A DNA stretch of 64,000 bases, taken from NCBI GenBank assembly GCA_003290165.1, contig QNQO01000448.1, forward strand, positions 682,001-746,000. The letters run 5' to 3'. Under the pieces are notes generated by a model. That model saw only the letters and a program-made list of their open reading frames with translations. It was not told the DNA's origin and ran no database searches. Of the stretch, positions 49,162 through 61,235 are shown in pieces. The position numbers were made by a program, and so were the translations under genes. Position 1 is the stretch's first letter. The number at the start of each line of letters is the position of its first letter. The DNA comes from Berberis thunbergii (Eukaryota; Streptophyta; Magnoliopsida; Ranunculales; Berberidaceae).

Positions 49162-50119
49162 TAGGGGTGGGCATCCCATCCCGCAATCCCGATCCCGTCT
49201 CGATCCGATCCCATCTCGTCCAGTCCCAATTTTTTCGGGTCTTAATGGGATCGAATAATTTCATCCCGATCCCGTCCCGTCCCGATCTAGAATGGGATGG
49301 GATGGGATGAAGATTTTCAATCTCGCCAATCCCATCCCGTCCCGAGCTAATTTTTTAATATTTAATATTTATTTATTTATTTTTATTCATATAAACTTAC
49401 AGATGACTGATAGAAACTCATGATGTTTGCAGTGGTAACAAAAATGTTACTTCAAGAAATAAATATTCATTAAGCAAGAGAAATATAGCACACTGTTGCT
49501 TGGATTCCCAATAAAAGTGGCTCTAATTATTTAACTTACAAATATTGATAATACCCAGGTGAAGATGAAAAATAAAAATTAACTAGTAACACATATTCAG
49601 AAGGGAACATTCAGGGGCGAAGCCAAGAATTTGAGATGCCCCAAGCTGTAAAAATATTTTTTTATAATTACAATATATGTATTGATGGTAAACCATTATG
49701 AATATGTTAGAGTAATATCACCAATATGTCTATATTTCTTTCCTAACAAAAGATGAAATGTCATTTTGTCAAGGAACCATGAATTTTGCTTCCCACAGTA
49801 ATGAAATTGTAAAATCAGTTGGGAGGCCATCACAGCGACGCAATACTCTTAGTGGGTCTCATTTATCATGTCATTTTCTAAAAGTTAGCCCACTCGACTT
49901 TATTATTAGGGGATTTAGTGGCTACCCTTGGCTACCCTTATATTTGCATGTCACATCTATATCTAATTATACGAAAATTATTTTTCACGCTTTTATATGA
50001 TGATAATCTTCGCAGCAGTCACAGACAGCACGCTGATCCCATCCCGTCCCGATCCCATATGAACGAGATGGGATAGGGATGGGTATATCTCGTCCCATCC
50101 CGTCTCGTGCCCACCCCTA
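49162..50119. mobile_element. Non-autonomous hAT element (958 bp) nested in the CACTA
   Basis: The ends are inverted: taggggtgggca at 49162 and tgcccacccccta-type sequence (tgcccaccccta) ending at 50119. Flanks are ataaaaca and atgaaaca, a 7/8 match to an 8-bp duplication. Both subterminal regions are packed with cccgtcccgatcccat-type repeats and their complements. No coding sequence is seen. A second hAT-like end motif (caggggcgaagccaaga, 49613) lies inside, without a partner. Confidence 0.8.
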
Positions 50120-50379
50120 ATGAAACATATTTGGATATTGTATTACATGCATAAATCATCATATCAATAATGATTAATATTTGTAGATGATATGACATGT
50201 CCTCAATTGTTTGTGAATTTTTTCTGCAAAGCTAGCGCATACAGCATTAGTAACTATACTGCATGTAGATAACCATTATGAAGAAAATAATAATAAAAAG
50301 AAATCAATCCCCTAAGTGCATGTCAACATACATGTTTTGAACAGGTGGTTAGTTGATAAATCTCTGGTTTTTGGTGTCT

Positions 50380-51250
50380 AATTAGGAAGGGTCTGCACTC
50401 TTACATTCTGATTTCACGATATTTCAAGTCAACTGAAGTAAAACTTAAATTAATAAATGACTATGACTAGTTATACTATAAATAAAAATATTATGCATAC
50501 CAGAACAATTGCCAAATGCCTATCCTCCTTTGGTCCAAGCATCTGATCTGCTACAGATTAGCGTATGCTCAGGGGGATTAGGTGAAAACCAACCTTAGTT
50601 TCAGATCCCAGTTTAAGATCGCTAGCAAAGGAGGTTCCACTAGTCGATATCACAAGTCTAGGAGATCCTACACCTCTGCCCACAAAGGGGCCCCTGTGAC
50701 TATCTTGCTTTTGAAATGGTGAAAAGATCCCTACTGATTTGGATTCAACCATGCCAGAACTTGGAAAAGTTTTTGAAAGATCTGGAATTATTATTTCTAT
50801 TCCTACATAAAGAGCCACCATAATCAGATCCAGAAGATGAGGAGAATAAAAATTTTAACAATGACATGCAGCAAGTAAAATTTCATAGCTAGCAAACAAA
50901 ATTGAATTCAAAATTCAGGAATGGTATGATAAGTGATTCCTGTTAACATGGAGTCATGCACATGTGTTTAGAGTTAACGCATTCATCAAGCTGAGATCTG
51001 CTTGCGTACAAGCACTGAAGTGTCACAGATTAAGATGACCTTGATATTACCAACCATATTTGCCATTGAAAAAAAACTTGTTTGACACTCTGTGCAACTC
51101 ATTATCAGAATAATTAGGCAATTAGCTGGAAATTTCAAATGGAATTTTGTGTTCAAAGTGAAGTAGAAGTCTAAGTTTAAGCTAATACGAAAATAATCCC
51201 ACTGCATACGGACTGACAAAAATGATAACTGATTTTTGTTTTGGAGTTAT
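50380..51250 (-). other. CACTA-internal stretch, one unassigned minus-strand ORF
   Basis: 50821-50558 is open for 87 codons on the minus strand (contains VGIFSPFQKQDSHRGPFVGRG and SPRLVISTSG). I do not recognise it. It lies between the Pti1-like and RGLG fragments in the same orientation and may be another captured exon. Confidence 0.35.
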
Positions 51251-51254
51251 AAAA

Positions 51255-51455
51255 GAGAAATTCTAGGTGTCGAGGAAACCAGCGAGGAAATGAGCGAGGG
51301 GAGGGAGGTGGCGGGGTGGGAACCGTTCACCTCCCTCGGGATGCGTGTCATCTTTTTTGGTGCGCGCATCCCGAGGGAGGTGAACGGTTCCCACCCCGCC
51401 ACCTCCCTCCCCTCGCTCATTTCCTCGCTGGTTTCCTCGACACCTAGAATTCCTC
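51255..51455. mobile_element. 201-bp near-perfect palindromic MITE, Mutator-type
   Basis: The left arm (gagaaattctaggtgtcgag onward to cctccctcgggatgcg) is repeated in reverse complement on the right with only a few mismatches near the tip and loop. The arms are about 90 bp with a loop of about 20 bp. Both flanks read gttataaaa (51246-51254 and 51456-51464), a perfect 9-bp duplication. The near identity of the arms and the perfect duplication suggest recent insertion. A transcript would fold into a long GC-rich hairpin. Confidence 0.9.
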
Positions 51456-51499
51456 GTTATAAAAATACAAAAGTATTTCTCATGACTTTTATAAGAAAA

Positions 51500-52600
51500 G
51501 CTACATTACAAAACTGAGATCAAGGGTCACCAACCTTTCTATGTATAGGTCGATCGCTAGATACACCAGCAGCACTATTTGAAGACTCACCGTATGAATA
51601 AGTGCCTTCGTGTGTTATTGATCTTGGAGTCTCTGCCAAGCTTACACTATATGGATATAGTTAAATAAACATCAGTTTGCATTGATAAACTTGTTTGATT
51701 TTCAGATAAAAGCACAACTTAAGGGGTGTTGATGTTGCTAATTGATCTAGTTAGAGATTTGAATTTCATCAAGAGTGTTTCATATTTTGCAAATTTCAGA
51801 CCTCTAATTAGGTTTAGAGACAAAAACAAACACCCCTTGATAGTCGTTGATCTAGTAAGAAGAAATACAACAATTTCTACAAAAGCAGAATGTATGAGCC
51901 CTGTTTTGGAAATTATACTGCTTGAATAAACCAGTTTATATGTGACCACTTCATTGCACCCTAGCAAATTAACCAACTATATTCTCTTTCATTTTACTTC
52001 TATTTCTGTTTAGATTTCAAAAGAACTTCAAATCATTATTATATAATAATTATAGCTAGATTGTGATCACAATTGTTAAGAAACAAAAAGAAGTGAAAAG
52101 CACCTTTACTAATGTCTTTGGCGGATAATCGTTGTTTAACTTGGGATCTACACATGAAAATCAGTAAAATGGAGCAAAAGGATAATCATACAAGTCACCA
52201 TATCCAGGTTGTAGTTAGATTCATAGTTGTGAACATTTTCCCATCACTTCCTTAGCAAACACAATACAACTTAAATACCGAAAACAGCCCGAAAACTATT
52301 TGTACAGATGAATCTTAATATTCTTGCAGACACATGGAATGTATCTTATTGTTTCGCTAAGAATATATTTTATACATAGGGTGTCATTTTTTTATTTTAT
52401 AAATAACTACTTCAGAATATATTGAATACTCTCATTTATTCATATTGAATCCCAAACCAATATACAGGAAGTAGGAAAATTTAAGAAATTTTCGAAGTTT
52501 AAAGTTATTATGACTGATTCAAGACCAACCCTTCTTTTTCCCCTGAAACTATCATTCTCATTAAAGTTTGAAAATAGTAGAGTGAATTATCAATTAGCGT
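51500..52600 (-). other. CACTA-internal stretch with one unassigned exon-like block
   Basis: The minus strand at about 51650-51538 reads SLAETPRSITHEGTYSYGES and SSDRPIHRK, ending at a GT-type border. It looks like an exon but I cannot name it. The rest is non-coding. Confidence 0.3.
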
Positions 52601-52609
52601 AAGCTTCCT

Positions 52610-53119
52610 CAGAAGCATGATATCCGAAGGATCCCAAAACTCGAGTCGAATGTAAGCGAGCTGTCGAGTCGGGTGACTGATTGGTCAAATTGAACTCAGA
52701 TTTTCGCCAAGTATTCGTCAAATAGGAACACATTGCTCGATCTACCATCCCGATGGACTATTGGTGGTTGGAATTTTTCATGAAGATACTCAAGACCTCT
52801 TGCTGAACCATAAGCAATTTTTACCCGTTGGCTCCAGCTAAGAACTGGGTCTGGTTCAGCCCCTTGCACTCCTTTCCTCCCTACGCCAAATAATTTATGA
52901 ATAATTCATCTTTCAGCACATGAAAACTCAAACGGATCCTAGGGACTGACACTCAAAGTTGATAATAAAAGGAATGACGTTGAAGTTACCATGTAAAGTG
53001 TCATGAAAAAAACCTAAAGTAGCAAATTGATAAGGCAAGATGCGGTTATTATTCTCCAGACAATAACCAACCAACTCAACGAAATGATCACTCTTAAGTC
53101 TTGAAACCATTGACAACTG
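52610..53119 (-). pseudogene. Fragment of a Pti1-like protein kinase gene, captured
   Basis: Two minus-strand blocks. 53119-52975 reads LQLSMVSRLKSDHFVELVGYC, then LPYQFATLGFFHDTLHG. After a short intron, 52880-52610 reads [19 protein letters not shown], then [37 protein letters not shown] and [14 protein letters not shown]. This order is that of Pti1-like receptor-like cytoplasmic kinases, which act in plant immune and growth signalling. The catalytic loop usually has HRDI; here HRDG. The DF(D/S) motif region is shifted by a frame break, and the N-terminal ATP loop is missing. It cannot be an active kinase. Confidence 0.75.
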
Positions 53120-53419
53120 CAACATCAAAGAACAAAAAATGCATATGAGTTTGTCTCAAACATTGCGCCTATAATTAAATCTTTTTGTCGAGGATACTGA
53201 CCTGAATTAAAAAAAAAACCATTATACCATAATTATTTAGGGTAACTGTTACCCTTTACCAACCTGAATCTTCCATATGAAAAACTTTAGCAGGGCAATC
53301 TATCAGTAAATGAAATTCTTCTAAAAATTTTCTTTTTATATTGTGAAAAAAAAAGTTACTCAAATCACTTTAAAATCATAGATTATGAAGAAGATAAGCT
53401 GCATAGAGTGTGAATGGAA

Positions 53420-53530
53420 CCTCATAGTTTTCCATCTCTTTCTCCCATTCTTGATGGTTCAAATGCTTAGTATGGCCGATGTAGGTCTGAACTTTAAAAT
53501 CAGTTGATTTCGTTATGACGTCCGCTTGCT
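53420..53530 (-). pseudogene. Unidentified captured exon-like block
   Basis: The minus strand reads QADVITKSTDFKVQTYIGHTK, then HLNHQEWEKEMENYEV, open for about 37 codons and bordered by GT/AG-like dinucleotides. It precedes the Pti1-like block in the same direction. I do not recognise the family; it could be a 5' exon of another captured gene. Confidence 0.35.
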
Positions 53531-54664
53531 ACAAAAATCAGGGATGAAATGTCAAGCTTTGCTGAGAATTGTAGTTATAGGAAAATAACAGCAAATATTA
53601 AACCCTTATCTCCGAGCAGATGAAAAAAATAAGGAAAATGGAAAACAGAATTGTTCATGGTATAAGGAATAACTAAACAAATAACTATAAATTGATCTCT
53701 TCTTTCTCAGTTGTCTTCTATTTCTGTCTATGCTACAACACTGATTGCAATGCAACCTGTGGTTCAATTATAAGATTTAAATCACATGATGCTAAGGTTG
53801 TTCAATGAAGGGGACTCATTAGGTTACGAGTGTACCAAGATTTATGGATGTTAAGCATTTAATACTCCTTTCAGCAATGAGATAGGTTCAAAACTTAGAG
53901 TCTGTTTTAGAATCCTATGAAGACGACATGTATTTGAATGAGCCAATGACGGCCAGAGCTGTGTGAAAATTAAAGTGTAATGTCAAATGACCCGGTAGCT
54001 CCGGTCCAAGTTAAAAAATTGTCACCGTTTTCAGTAGAGTGGTGAAACTAATGTTGTAAGTAGTAATCAGTATTAGTCCAAAAGCATGTACACTTTTTCT
54101 CACTATCTTGGGATGGTGATTTTACATTTCCTACAAATTCCAGTCATCGCCATTTCCTTTATTATTGTTCTAATTTGACCAAATGGGAATCTTAAAAAAA
54201 AATGTGTTTGACTTCAGTAACACTGGTCCTTCTAGAGTGTTTTACACAATAAAAAAAACAGAATTAATTTGCCGAAACTCACACAATATGAATTTTTCTA
54301 CTGAAGGTATAAATGGAAAGAAGGTAAGAATGGTGTTTTTTTTAAGAGTAAGTGATGTATCCACCCGTGTATTAATCGAATTAGACTCGTATAACATTTG
54401 GTTTCAAATAGAGGTACCAAGTATCAAACTCAATGATCACAACAGGACTCACGATATCAGCAAATCTTTGTAACTTATTACGATTTAATGATTGATATAT
54501 TTCCTTAAACATAATTCATACACAAAAGGCATTAATGAATTATAAGCATGCAGTAAAATTATAACCACATTGAAGTCATGATGATAAAAATGCTCATTTC
54601 TAGCACGAAACTTAACATTTTAATGACATTTATCATCAATAAACTCACTCTAAATAACTCTTAC
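53531..54664. other. CACTA-internal non-coding stretch
   Basis: No gene was recognised. A plus-strand frame at 54183-54473 is open but has no family resemblance. Confidence 0.5.
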
Positions 54665-54743
54665 TTTTTTTTTTTTTTTTTTTTAAAAGCAAGCGTGGGG
54701 TATAAATGGGCTCCCCAGACCACCGAAAAGGAATAAAAGTACA

Positions 54744-57700
54744 TTACATTCTCATATATTTCCTACCACTAGCATCATCAAATAAATTTTTTTTCATGTC
54801 CTCCGCAAACGAGCTAGGCGTGACCTCTATGAAGGCAGCGCTTGGCATCATGCTGGCCAGCTTGTCCGCTGCCCTATTCGTCTCCCGCATAACATGCATG
54901 ATCTTGCATTCTTCGAAAGACTTCAGCTGCTCTTTTATACGTCTCATGGTATGCATGGTCTCCCAAGGAGGAGCCTTGATTGTTTTGATGAAATGAACTG
55001 CATTAGCTGAGTCAAGACAGAGATTCAGCTTTCTGTATTGTGTCTGAGCAGCCAATTTCAGTCCCATTTTGGCCCCTTGCAGCTCATGCAGAATCACAGA
55101 ATGGTTCCTTTGCGCCCCCGAGCCTGCTGCTGCCTGCTAGCACCTTGCCTGTATGGTCTCTAACCAATACTCCATATCCTCCTCTTTGAGTTGGCAATGA
55201 TCCATCCGTATTGACTGTGATCCACCCTGGATCAGGCTTGTGCCAGGTATGATAGGTGCTGATCTTGTGCCTGTAATTGATGTCCAAATTCCATTTGTTA
55301 AAGAAATTTCTTGCTCGAGGGGTATCCTGGACCTCTGGGTTTAGGACAATAACTCTGAGTCTAACGTCAGCCACAATTCTGGAAGTTAAAGTGGATGCAT
55401 CAACCTGCTGTTTTTCGAACAACCTTCTTTTCAGTTCCAGCCAGAGGTGGTAAATAGATGCATTAAGGACCAGTTTGTTGATGATAGATCTTGGATCAGT
55501 TCCTGCAAATCTCTGTCTGCACCACTTAATCTCTTCTGCCCAACTGCGAGGTTGATGTCTATACCCCATGAATTGTAACATATGCGTCCATACCTGTCTG
55601 GAGTATAAGCAGCTGAAGAACAAATGTTCTTCATTCTCTGTTTCTATATGGCACAGGCAGCATAGGGAGGATGGGAGCATCTTCCATTTCTTTAACTTGT
55701 CCTGGGTTTTCAAGCTTTTGTTCATTGCTAGCCAGCCTATAAAGCTATGTCTAGGAATTCTTCCTTTGAACCACACAAGATTAGTCCAGGGGACAATTGT
55801 GGACTTGTTTCGAATGGAGTGATAGGCACTCTTACTTGAGAACTCCCCCTCTGTGCCTCCTTTCCAGACTATCTCATCCTTGAAATTACAATCAAAATCC
55901 ACTGCATTGAGGTCTGCAAATATATCTGCAATATGGGTTTTGTCATTATTCCTTACAAACCATTGTCCTTCTTTGATCAATGCACTAACCTGGGCATTCT
56001 TGTTTAGGCTGGAATTATAAGTTAACTGGGAAGGGAACTGTTCCATCAAGATGCCCTTGGGATGCCATGGGTCCTTCCACAATGAAGTATCTCTTCCATT
56101 TCCTATTGCATAGGTGATCAGATTGCATGCCTTCTTCCTGCATTTGAGAATATTTCTCCAACACCATGAGGAGTCTTGAGGGATGTCCGTGATCCAGAAG
56201 TCCTTGCTCCTGATCAGATGCTTTTTTGTCCATTGAACCCATAGATTGTTCTTATTTGAGACAATATTCCATATGTGACGCGTCATGGATGCCATGTTTG
56301 AGGTTTCTATGCACCGCACTCCCAGACCTCCGTCTTTATAAGGGTGACATATTGTTTCCCAGCTGACAAAAGGGACTTTCAAGTAGTTATCTCAAAAAGA
56401 CCACAGGAAGTTCCTAAGAATTGCCGTAAGTTCGTGTATAACTTCCTTAGGGAGAACATAACAAGAGCTCCAGTACACTTGCATGCTATTGAGGACAGCC
56501 TTGATGAGAGTAAGTCTACCTGCGTAAGATAATGTTCTGTTCTTCCATGAACCAACTCTCTTTCTGATTCTTTCAATGAGGGGCAGGCAATCAGTACGGG
56601 ATAATCTGGTAGAGATTAAGGGCAGGCCAAGATATCTTACTGGAAGATCTAAGATGTTGAATTGTAATGTATCTGTGATCATCTGAAGTTCTCCACTAGG
56701 GACTCCCGCTGCAAATAAGTTACTCTTATTGCAGTTGACAGATAAACCTGTACTCTTCCTGAATATATCTAAGACCCTTGATAAGGCTCTTGCAGAATTG
56801 TGGTCTCCATGGAAAAAGGCGATGAGGTTATCCGCGAAGCTTAGATGAGTTATAAGAGGCTCCTTGCATTTGTAATGAATCTTGTAGTCTCCTTTCATTG
56901 CTTGATCTTTCAGGAGGAGATGAAACAATTCCATAATCAGCACAAAGAGGTAAGGAGACAGTGGGCAACCTTGCCAGATTCCTCTGGTAGCCTTTATAAA
57001 GCCTTTTGGGGAGCCATTCACCGAGATGGAGTATCTGGGAGTAGATATGCAGTTATGGATCCACTAGATGAATTTTTCTGGGAACTGGAGCTTTCGAAGC
57101 ATGTGTGTTATAGCCTCCCACCTTATAGTATCATACGCCTTCCTGAGGTCAATTTTAGTTGCACATCTAGGAGGTCCTTCATCTCTATGATAGTGTCTTA
57201 CCAGCTCATGAGCCAGCATAATGTTATCTTGGATTAGTCTGCCCTTGATGAAATCTGATTGATTAAGTCTGACTAGGCGTTGCACCACTGCACTCATTCT
57301 GTTCTTCATAATTTTTGTTAGGCATTTATACACTACATTACAACAGGATATAGGCCTGAAATCATTAAGAGAGGTGGCATTAGTAGTTTTTGGAATTAAA
57401 ATTACATATGTTGCATTTACCTCCCGAAGAAGTTTTCCACTTGTAAAGAAGTTGCTGACTGCTTTGATGAAATCATCTCCAAGGATACGCCAAGCTGACT
57501 TAAAGAAGAATGAAGAGAAGCCATCTGGCCCCGGGGCCTTGTTGGAGTCTATCATAGATAATGCTTCTGTGATTTCATTACGTGTGACTTGTTTCGTGAG
57601 GTCTCTTTGTTCCTCAGCAGTAACCTCTGTTTCAACTGTTATGTTATTGATAATACTGTCATCATAAGGTTCCATATCCCCTCCGAAAACTTCTTCAAAG

Positions 57701-58912
57701 TACCGCACACATTCTGCCCCTATCTCTGCAATATCTTCTATCTTCTCCTGATTTTGATTATATAGGGATAGAATTTTGTTTTTCTTCCTTCTTTCCCTAA
57801 GATAGTCATGGAAATAGGCCACATTTTCATCTCCCACCTGCATATGTTTTGTTTTTGCCCTTTGTTTTACTTCTGATTCCTCCCCTCTAGTTGCTATGAC
57901 ATATTCTTTGATGGCCTCTCTTTCCTGTAGTACAAATACTGAATTAAGGGGTTGAATTTGAAGATTTAATTGGGTTCTGTCCAGCTGTTGCTTTGCTATC
58001 AGCACATTAGTTTTTGCATTGAGAAACCTTCCTCTTCTCCATTCTATTAGCTTGTGTTTAACACATTTAAGCTTCTGAGTCATTTTGTACATTGCATTTC
58101 CATCTATTGGCTCTTTCCATGCTTGTTCTACAGCTGTCATATAGCCCGGTTCATGTACCCAGTAGTTAAAGAATTTGAATGGTATAGGTCCCATATTCTT
58201 TTGCTCGTATAATGTGAGCACTACTGGGGAATGATCAGAGATCCCTACAGTGAGAAAGTCTGCTTCAGAGTCAGGTACATTGTTGAGCCAGACTTGGTTG
58301 ACCATAACTCTGTCCAGCTTTGACATTATTTTGTTCCTTCCTTCTTGTTTGTTGCTCCATGTTAAGTAGCAACCCTTAAACTTGCAATCAAATAACTTGA
58401 CCTTTTGCACACAATTCAGCAGGTCCATGAATTGGAATGGTCTGATCTCATCGCCCCCTACTCTTTCTTGAGAATTCAAAATTGAATTATAGTCTCCCAT
58501 GATCGCCCAAGGATAATGATTATTGCTGTCTATAGTTTCTATTTATTTCCATAATCTTTTACGTTCCATGTAGTTGCTCCTTCCATAAACAAAAACTCAG
58601 CAAGCAAGTGTATCCATTCGGCCAGACTGTTTCAGCAGTTATGGTCTGATCCGAGCGTGCGACAATGTTAACATTAACTTCTTGAGAGTCCCAAGCTACC
58701 CATATACGACCGCCTTGAGTCAGGTCATTGTTGTCCACTACTAACCAGTCCTTGAATAGGTGCTGCTGCATTTTCATCTTCTTTTCATTGCTGACCTTAG
58801 TTTCAACTAATCCCATAATACTGATTTTATGTCTGTCTATAAGAGTTCTAACTTCTCTTTGTTTTAAGGGGTCATTGAGGCCCCGAATGTTCCAACATGC
58901 TACTCGGATCAT
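54744..58912 (-). pseudogene. LINE ORF2 (AP endonuclease, reverse transcriptase, RNase H)
   Basis: It starts MIRVACWNIRGLNDPLK (58912), the endonuclease N-terminus with WNIRGL and VETKV. After a frameshift near 58550 it continues with MGDYNSILN and ISDHSPVVL (endonuclease C-terminus). Reverse transcriptase follows: SNKAPGPDGFSSFFFK, VILIPK, RPISCCNVVYK, GIWQGCPLSPYLF and LSFADNLIAF. The catalytic Phe-Ala-Asp-Asp box reads Phe-Ala-Asp-Asn. Then come a zinc-binding CCLCHIETENEEHLFFSC and RNase H (WITVNTDGSLPTQRGGYGV), ending at 54744. Stops at 57064 and 56392 and a frameshift near 55090 break it. The protein would nick target DNA and copy its own RNA. Confidence 0.85.
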
Positions 58913-58920
58913 GGAAACAA

Positions 58921-60572
58921 TTAGGACATGGTGTTTTCATCATCCTGGTGGGGGTTTTGAGTCCCACCACTTGTGCTGTCCATTTGTGTATTTTTGGTCA
59001 TTCCCTGTTTTTTCCTACTCCTTCTTTCAGCTTTTGATTCCTTCTTTTGCAGTCCTATGTAGGTGCTTCTGGTAGCTATGGTGTGCACTCTCGGTTCAGT
59101 TAATGGGTTTTTACGAGTGGTTTTCGGGCTAAATCCAAGTGTTCTCGTTTCCTGCTTATGTGTTGAGTCGTCTGCAGTCATTTTCTCCTGTTCTAACTGT
59201 GCTTCTATTGCTATGTTACTGCTGCTGGTGCTCATAAGGGATTGGTTTGCATTTGCTCCCTGTTTTGGGGTCAGCTCTAGAACTTGGGATTCATTAGTAT
59301 CCCTAGTTCTTGCACTGATATTAAAATCAGCATGTTGGTGCCCCTTGCTGTCCTGTTTTTCACTCCCCTTCCCATTGCTATCCGGGCCAGTCATGTTAAC
59401 AGGTTCAGACTCAAATTGATGCCCCTCTGTCTGTGCTACCTCAATGTGCTGCTCCTGTGTGTGTTCCCCTTCAGACTCAATGTGGTGCACCTCAATGTGC
59501 TATCCCTCTGACTGTTCTACCTCAGCAATTAAGCTAGCATGATTTCCTAGTGATTGTTTGGGCTGAAATGAGTGTTTCCCTCCAGCTATCATCCAGCCTT
59601 CCTCCCCCTTTGTGCTCGATACATTGCTAGGTTGTTGTTGTCTCCCTGTTGCAGTAGGACGCCAGACTTTGGTTCCTTTCTTCCTTGTTGTAATGAGTAT
59701 TGGGCAGCCTGTGGTCGCATGTCCAGACCCCAAACAGTTGTTACAATTTCCTGGTTTCCAAGAATACTCAACTTTCACATTTATAGTTTTGCCATCATCA
59801 ATGCTAATGGGAGTCGTATCTGGGTATGAGCTAGTAGCATCAATCTCTACGCATACTCGGGCATAAGCAAGCCTACTTCTACTCTCAGTTGCCTTATCCA
59901 GCATCAGAGGTTGTCCAAGAGCACTTGCAATTGTTTGTAGTCCTTCTGGACTCCATAGAAACAATGGTACTCCTCGCAAGTTAACCCAGATTGGAACCGA
60001 ATTAATCACCTCAATGCTTTCCTCCACATACGGTCTCCATGGACGAATTATGAAAATCCTGCTTGCAATGTGGATCGGTCCAATCTCCATGACCTTCGAT
60101 CTGTCTTCTTCACTGTTAAATTGAAACACAAAAGCTCTTTCTCCATATATTGACATTTCAAAATTGCTTTTGAGTGCCCATATTTTATTCAATTTTCTTT
60201 CACAAAGCCATAAGCCAATCTTTTCCCAACAAAATTTCCTATCAGATAGTTCTCACATTCTTTCATCCTGTTTGCATGGTCCGACTTCCTGATAAGCACA
60301 ACTTTCTTACCTTCTACTGAGATGGGAGGTACGTATTGTAACTGCGTGATGCCTTTGACATTACGGTTTGCAAACAATGCTGCCCAACTCATCACTTTGG
60401 GTGCTGCTGCTCGGTTCTGTGCTTCATTCCCTGCGGACAGTGTCTGGAGTTCATCCGTGTTCTTGGCTTCATCAAGTTCCAGTTCGTTTGTGGTCCCAAT
60501 CAATCCTCTTGCTGATGTATCTCCCCCCCAGGATGGAGGGGGAGATTGGAGAGTCGACTTTAACTCGATCAT
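58921..60572 (-). pseudogene. LINE ORF1 (DUF4283, CCHC zinc knuckle)
   Basis: Starting at ATG 60572, the first 125 codons have a basic linker and VMSWAALFANRNVKGITQLQY. A one-base shift in an A run near 60197 moves the frame. It then reads IYGERAFVFQFNSEEDRSKV and IFIIRPWRPYVEESIE (DUF4283), YSWKPGNCNNCLGSGHATTGC (zinc knuckle C-x2-C-x4-H-x4-C) and a polar tail. A stop lies at 59500 in the same frame, and the tail continues open to 58921. ORF1 binds element RNA to form the ribonucleoprotein used in retrotransposition. One frameshift and one stop disable it. Confidence 0.8.
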
Positions 60573-60956
60573 GAGTCCATACCAACCAGATTCAGACTTT
60601 AATGTCAAACTCGAGCAAATAAATCCATCCCTCAACCAAACCACAAAATATAAAAGCTTCTCTAATTTATTAAACATAAATCATCAACCAATAGCAAAAC
60701 ACACAAATCTATCATCAACCAAGAACACAACAACCGTGCATATTTCCTCGACCAAACTACAAAAATCATCAATCAAACTTTCAAAATCATTACTTTTACA
60801 TGTCATCAATCATCACTTCAGAACACAACCAAGGCGCGTGTTTCCTCAATCAAATTTCAAAATCATCAATCAAACTTTTCCAAAATCACTAATCTTACCT
60901 ATCATCATATATCATAAATAAAGAACGCGTCAAACACACTTATTTACTCAATCAAA

Positions 60957-61235
60957 CTTAAGAAACTAAAAATAAACCTCACCTGATGAACCAACGGAAC
61001 TGTTGGAACCAAGAAAACACACATTTTTTTCCGGTTTCCAGATCAAATGACCAAATTCCCAGATCAACAACACGGCTATATGAGTCTTTCCACATCTAGT
61101 CCCTAAATACACAATAACATTCTTTTCTACAACTTTCTTGGCTAGTTCGAGTTGATATCTTCCAGAAAACCATGAAACAATCAAACAAACAAACAACACG
61201 CAAGAACTCAACATCCTCTCCAAAAACACAAACAA
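60957..61235 (-). pseudogene. DCL4: Fragment of a DICER-LIKE 4-type gene (helicase domain exon), captured
   Basis: The minus strand reads [41 protein letters not shown], then WKPEKN. After a one-base frame slip comes [13 protein letters not shown], and the exon ends at cag|gtgagg. This matches the start of the DExD/H helicase domain of plant DCL4, with the YQLELxKK and [18 protein letters not shown] pattern. The Walker A glycine before Cys is replaced by Arg (GTRCGKT). The remaining ~1,500 residues are absent. DCL4 makes 21-nt siRNAs for antiviral and trans-acting silencing. DCL2 and other helicases fit less well. The upstream block (61160-61235) has no clear acceptor. Confidence 0.75.

Larger units (their letters stand above)
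54665..60600 (-). mobile_element. L1-type LINE, near full length, inactivated
   Basis: A run of 20 T residues on the plus strand (54665-54684) is the poly(A) tail of a minus-strand LINE. Upstream come ORF2 (RNase H, reverse transcriptase, endonuclease) and ORF1 (DUF4283 and zinc knuckle), the plant L1 layout. ORF1 stop and ORF2 start are 8 bases apart. The 5' end is near 60600; no target duplication could be identified. It sits inside the CACTA element, between the DCL4-like and Pti1-like fragments. Confidence 0.9.

Noticed and set aside
54183..54473. Plus-strand 96-codon frame
   Set aside because: No motif, codon pattern or splice context supports it.
58728..59511. Several plus-strand frames of 75-118 codons
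   Set aside because: They are antisense shadows of LINE ORF1/ORF2 with no family resemblance.
60322..60921. A 199-codon plus-strand open frame
   Set aside because: Its first half is the antisense of the LINE ORF1, which has recognisable domains on the other strand; the Ser/Asn/His-rich remainder is low complexity.
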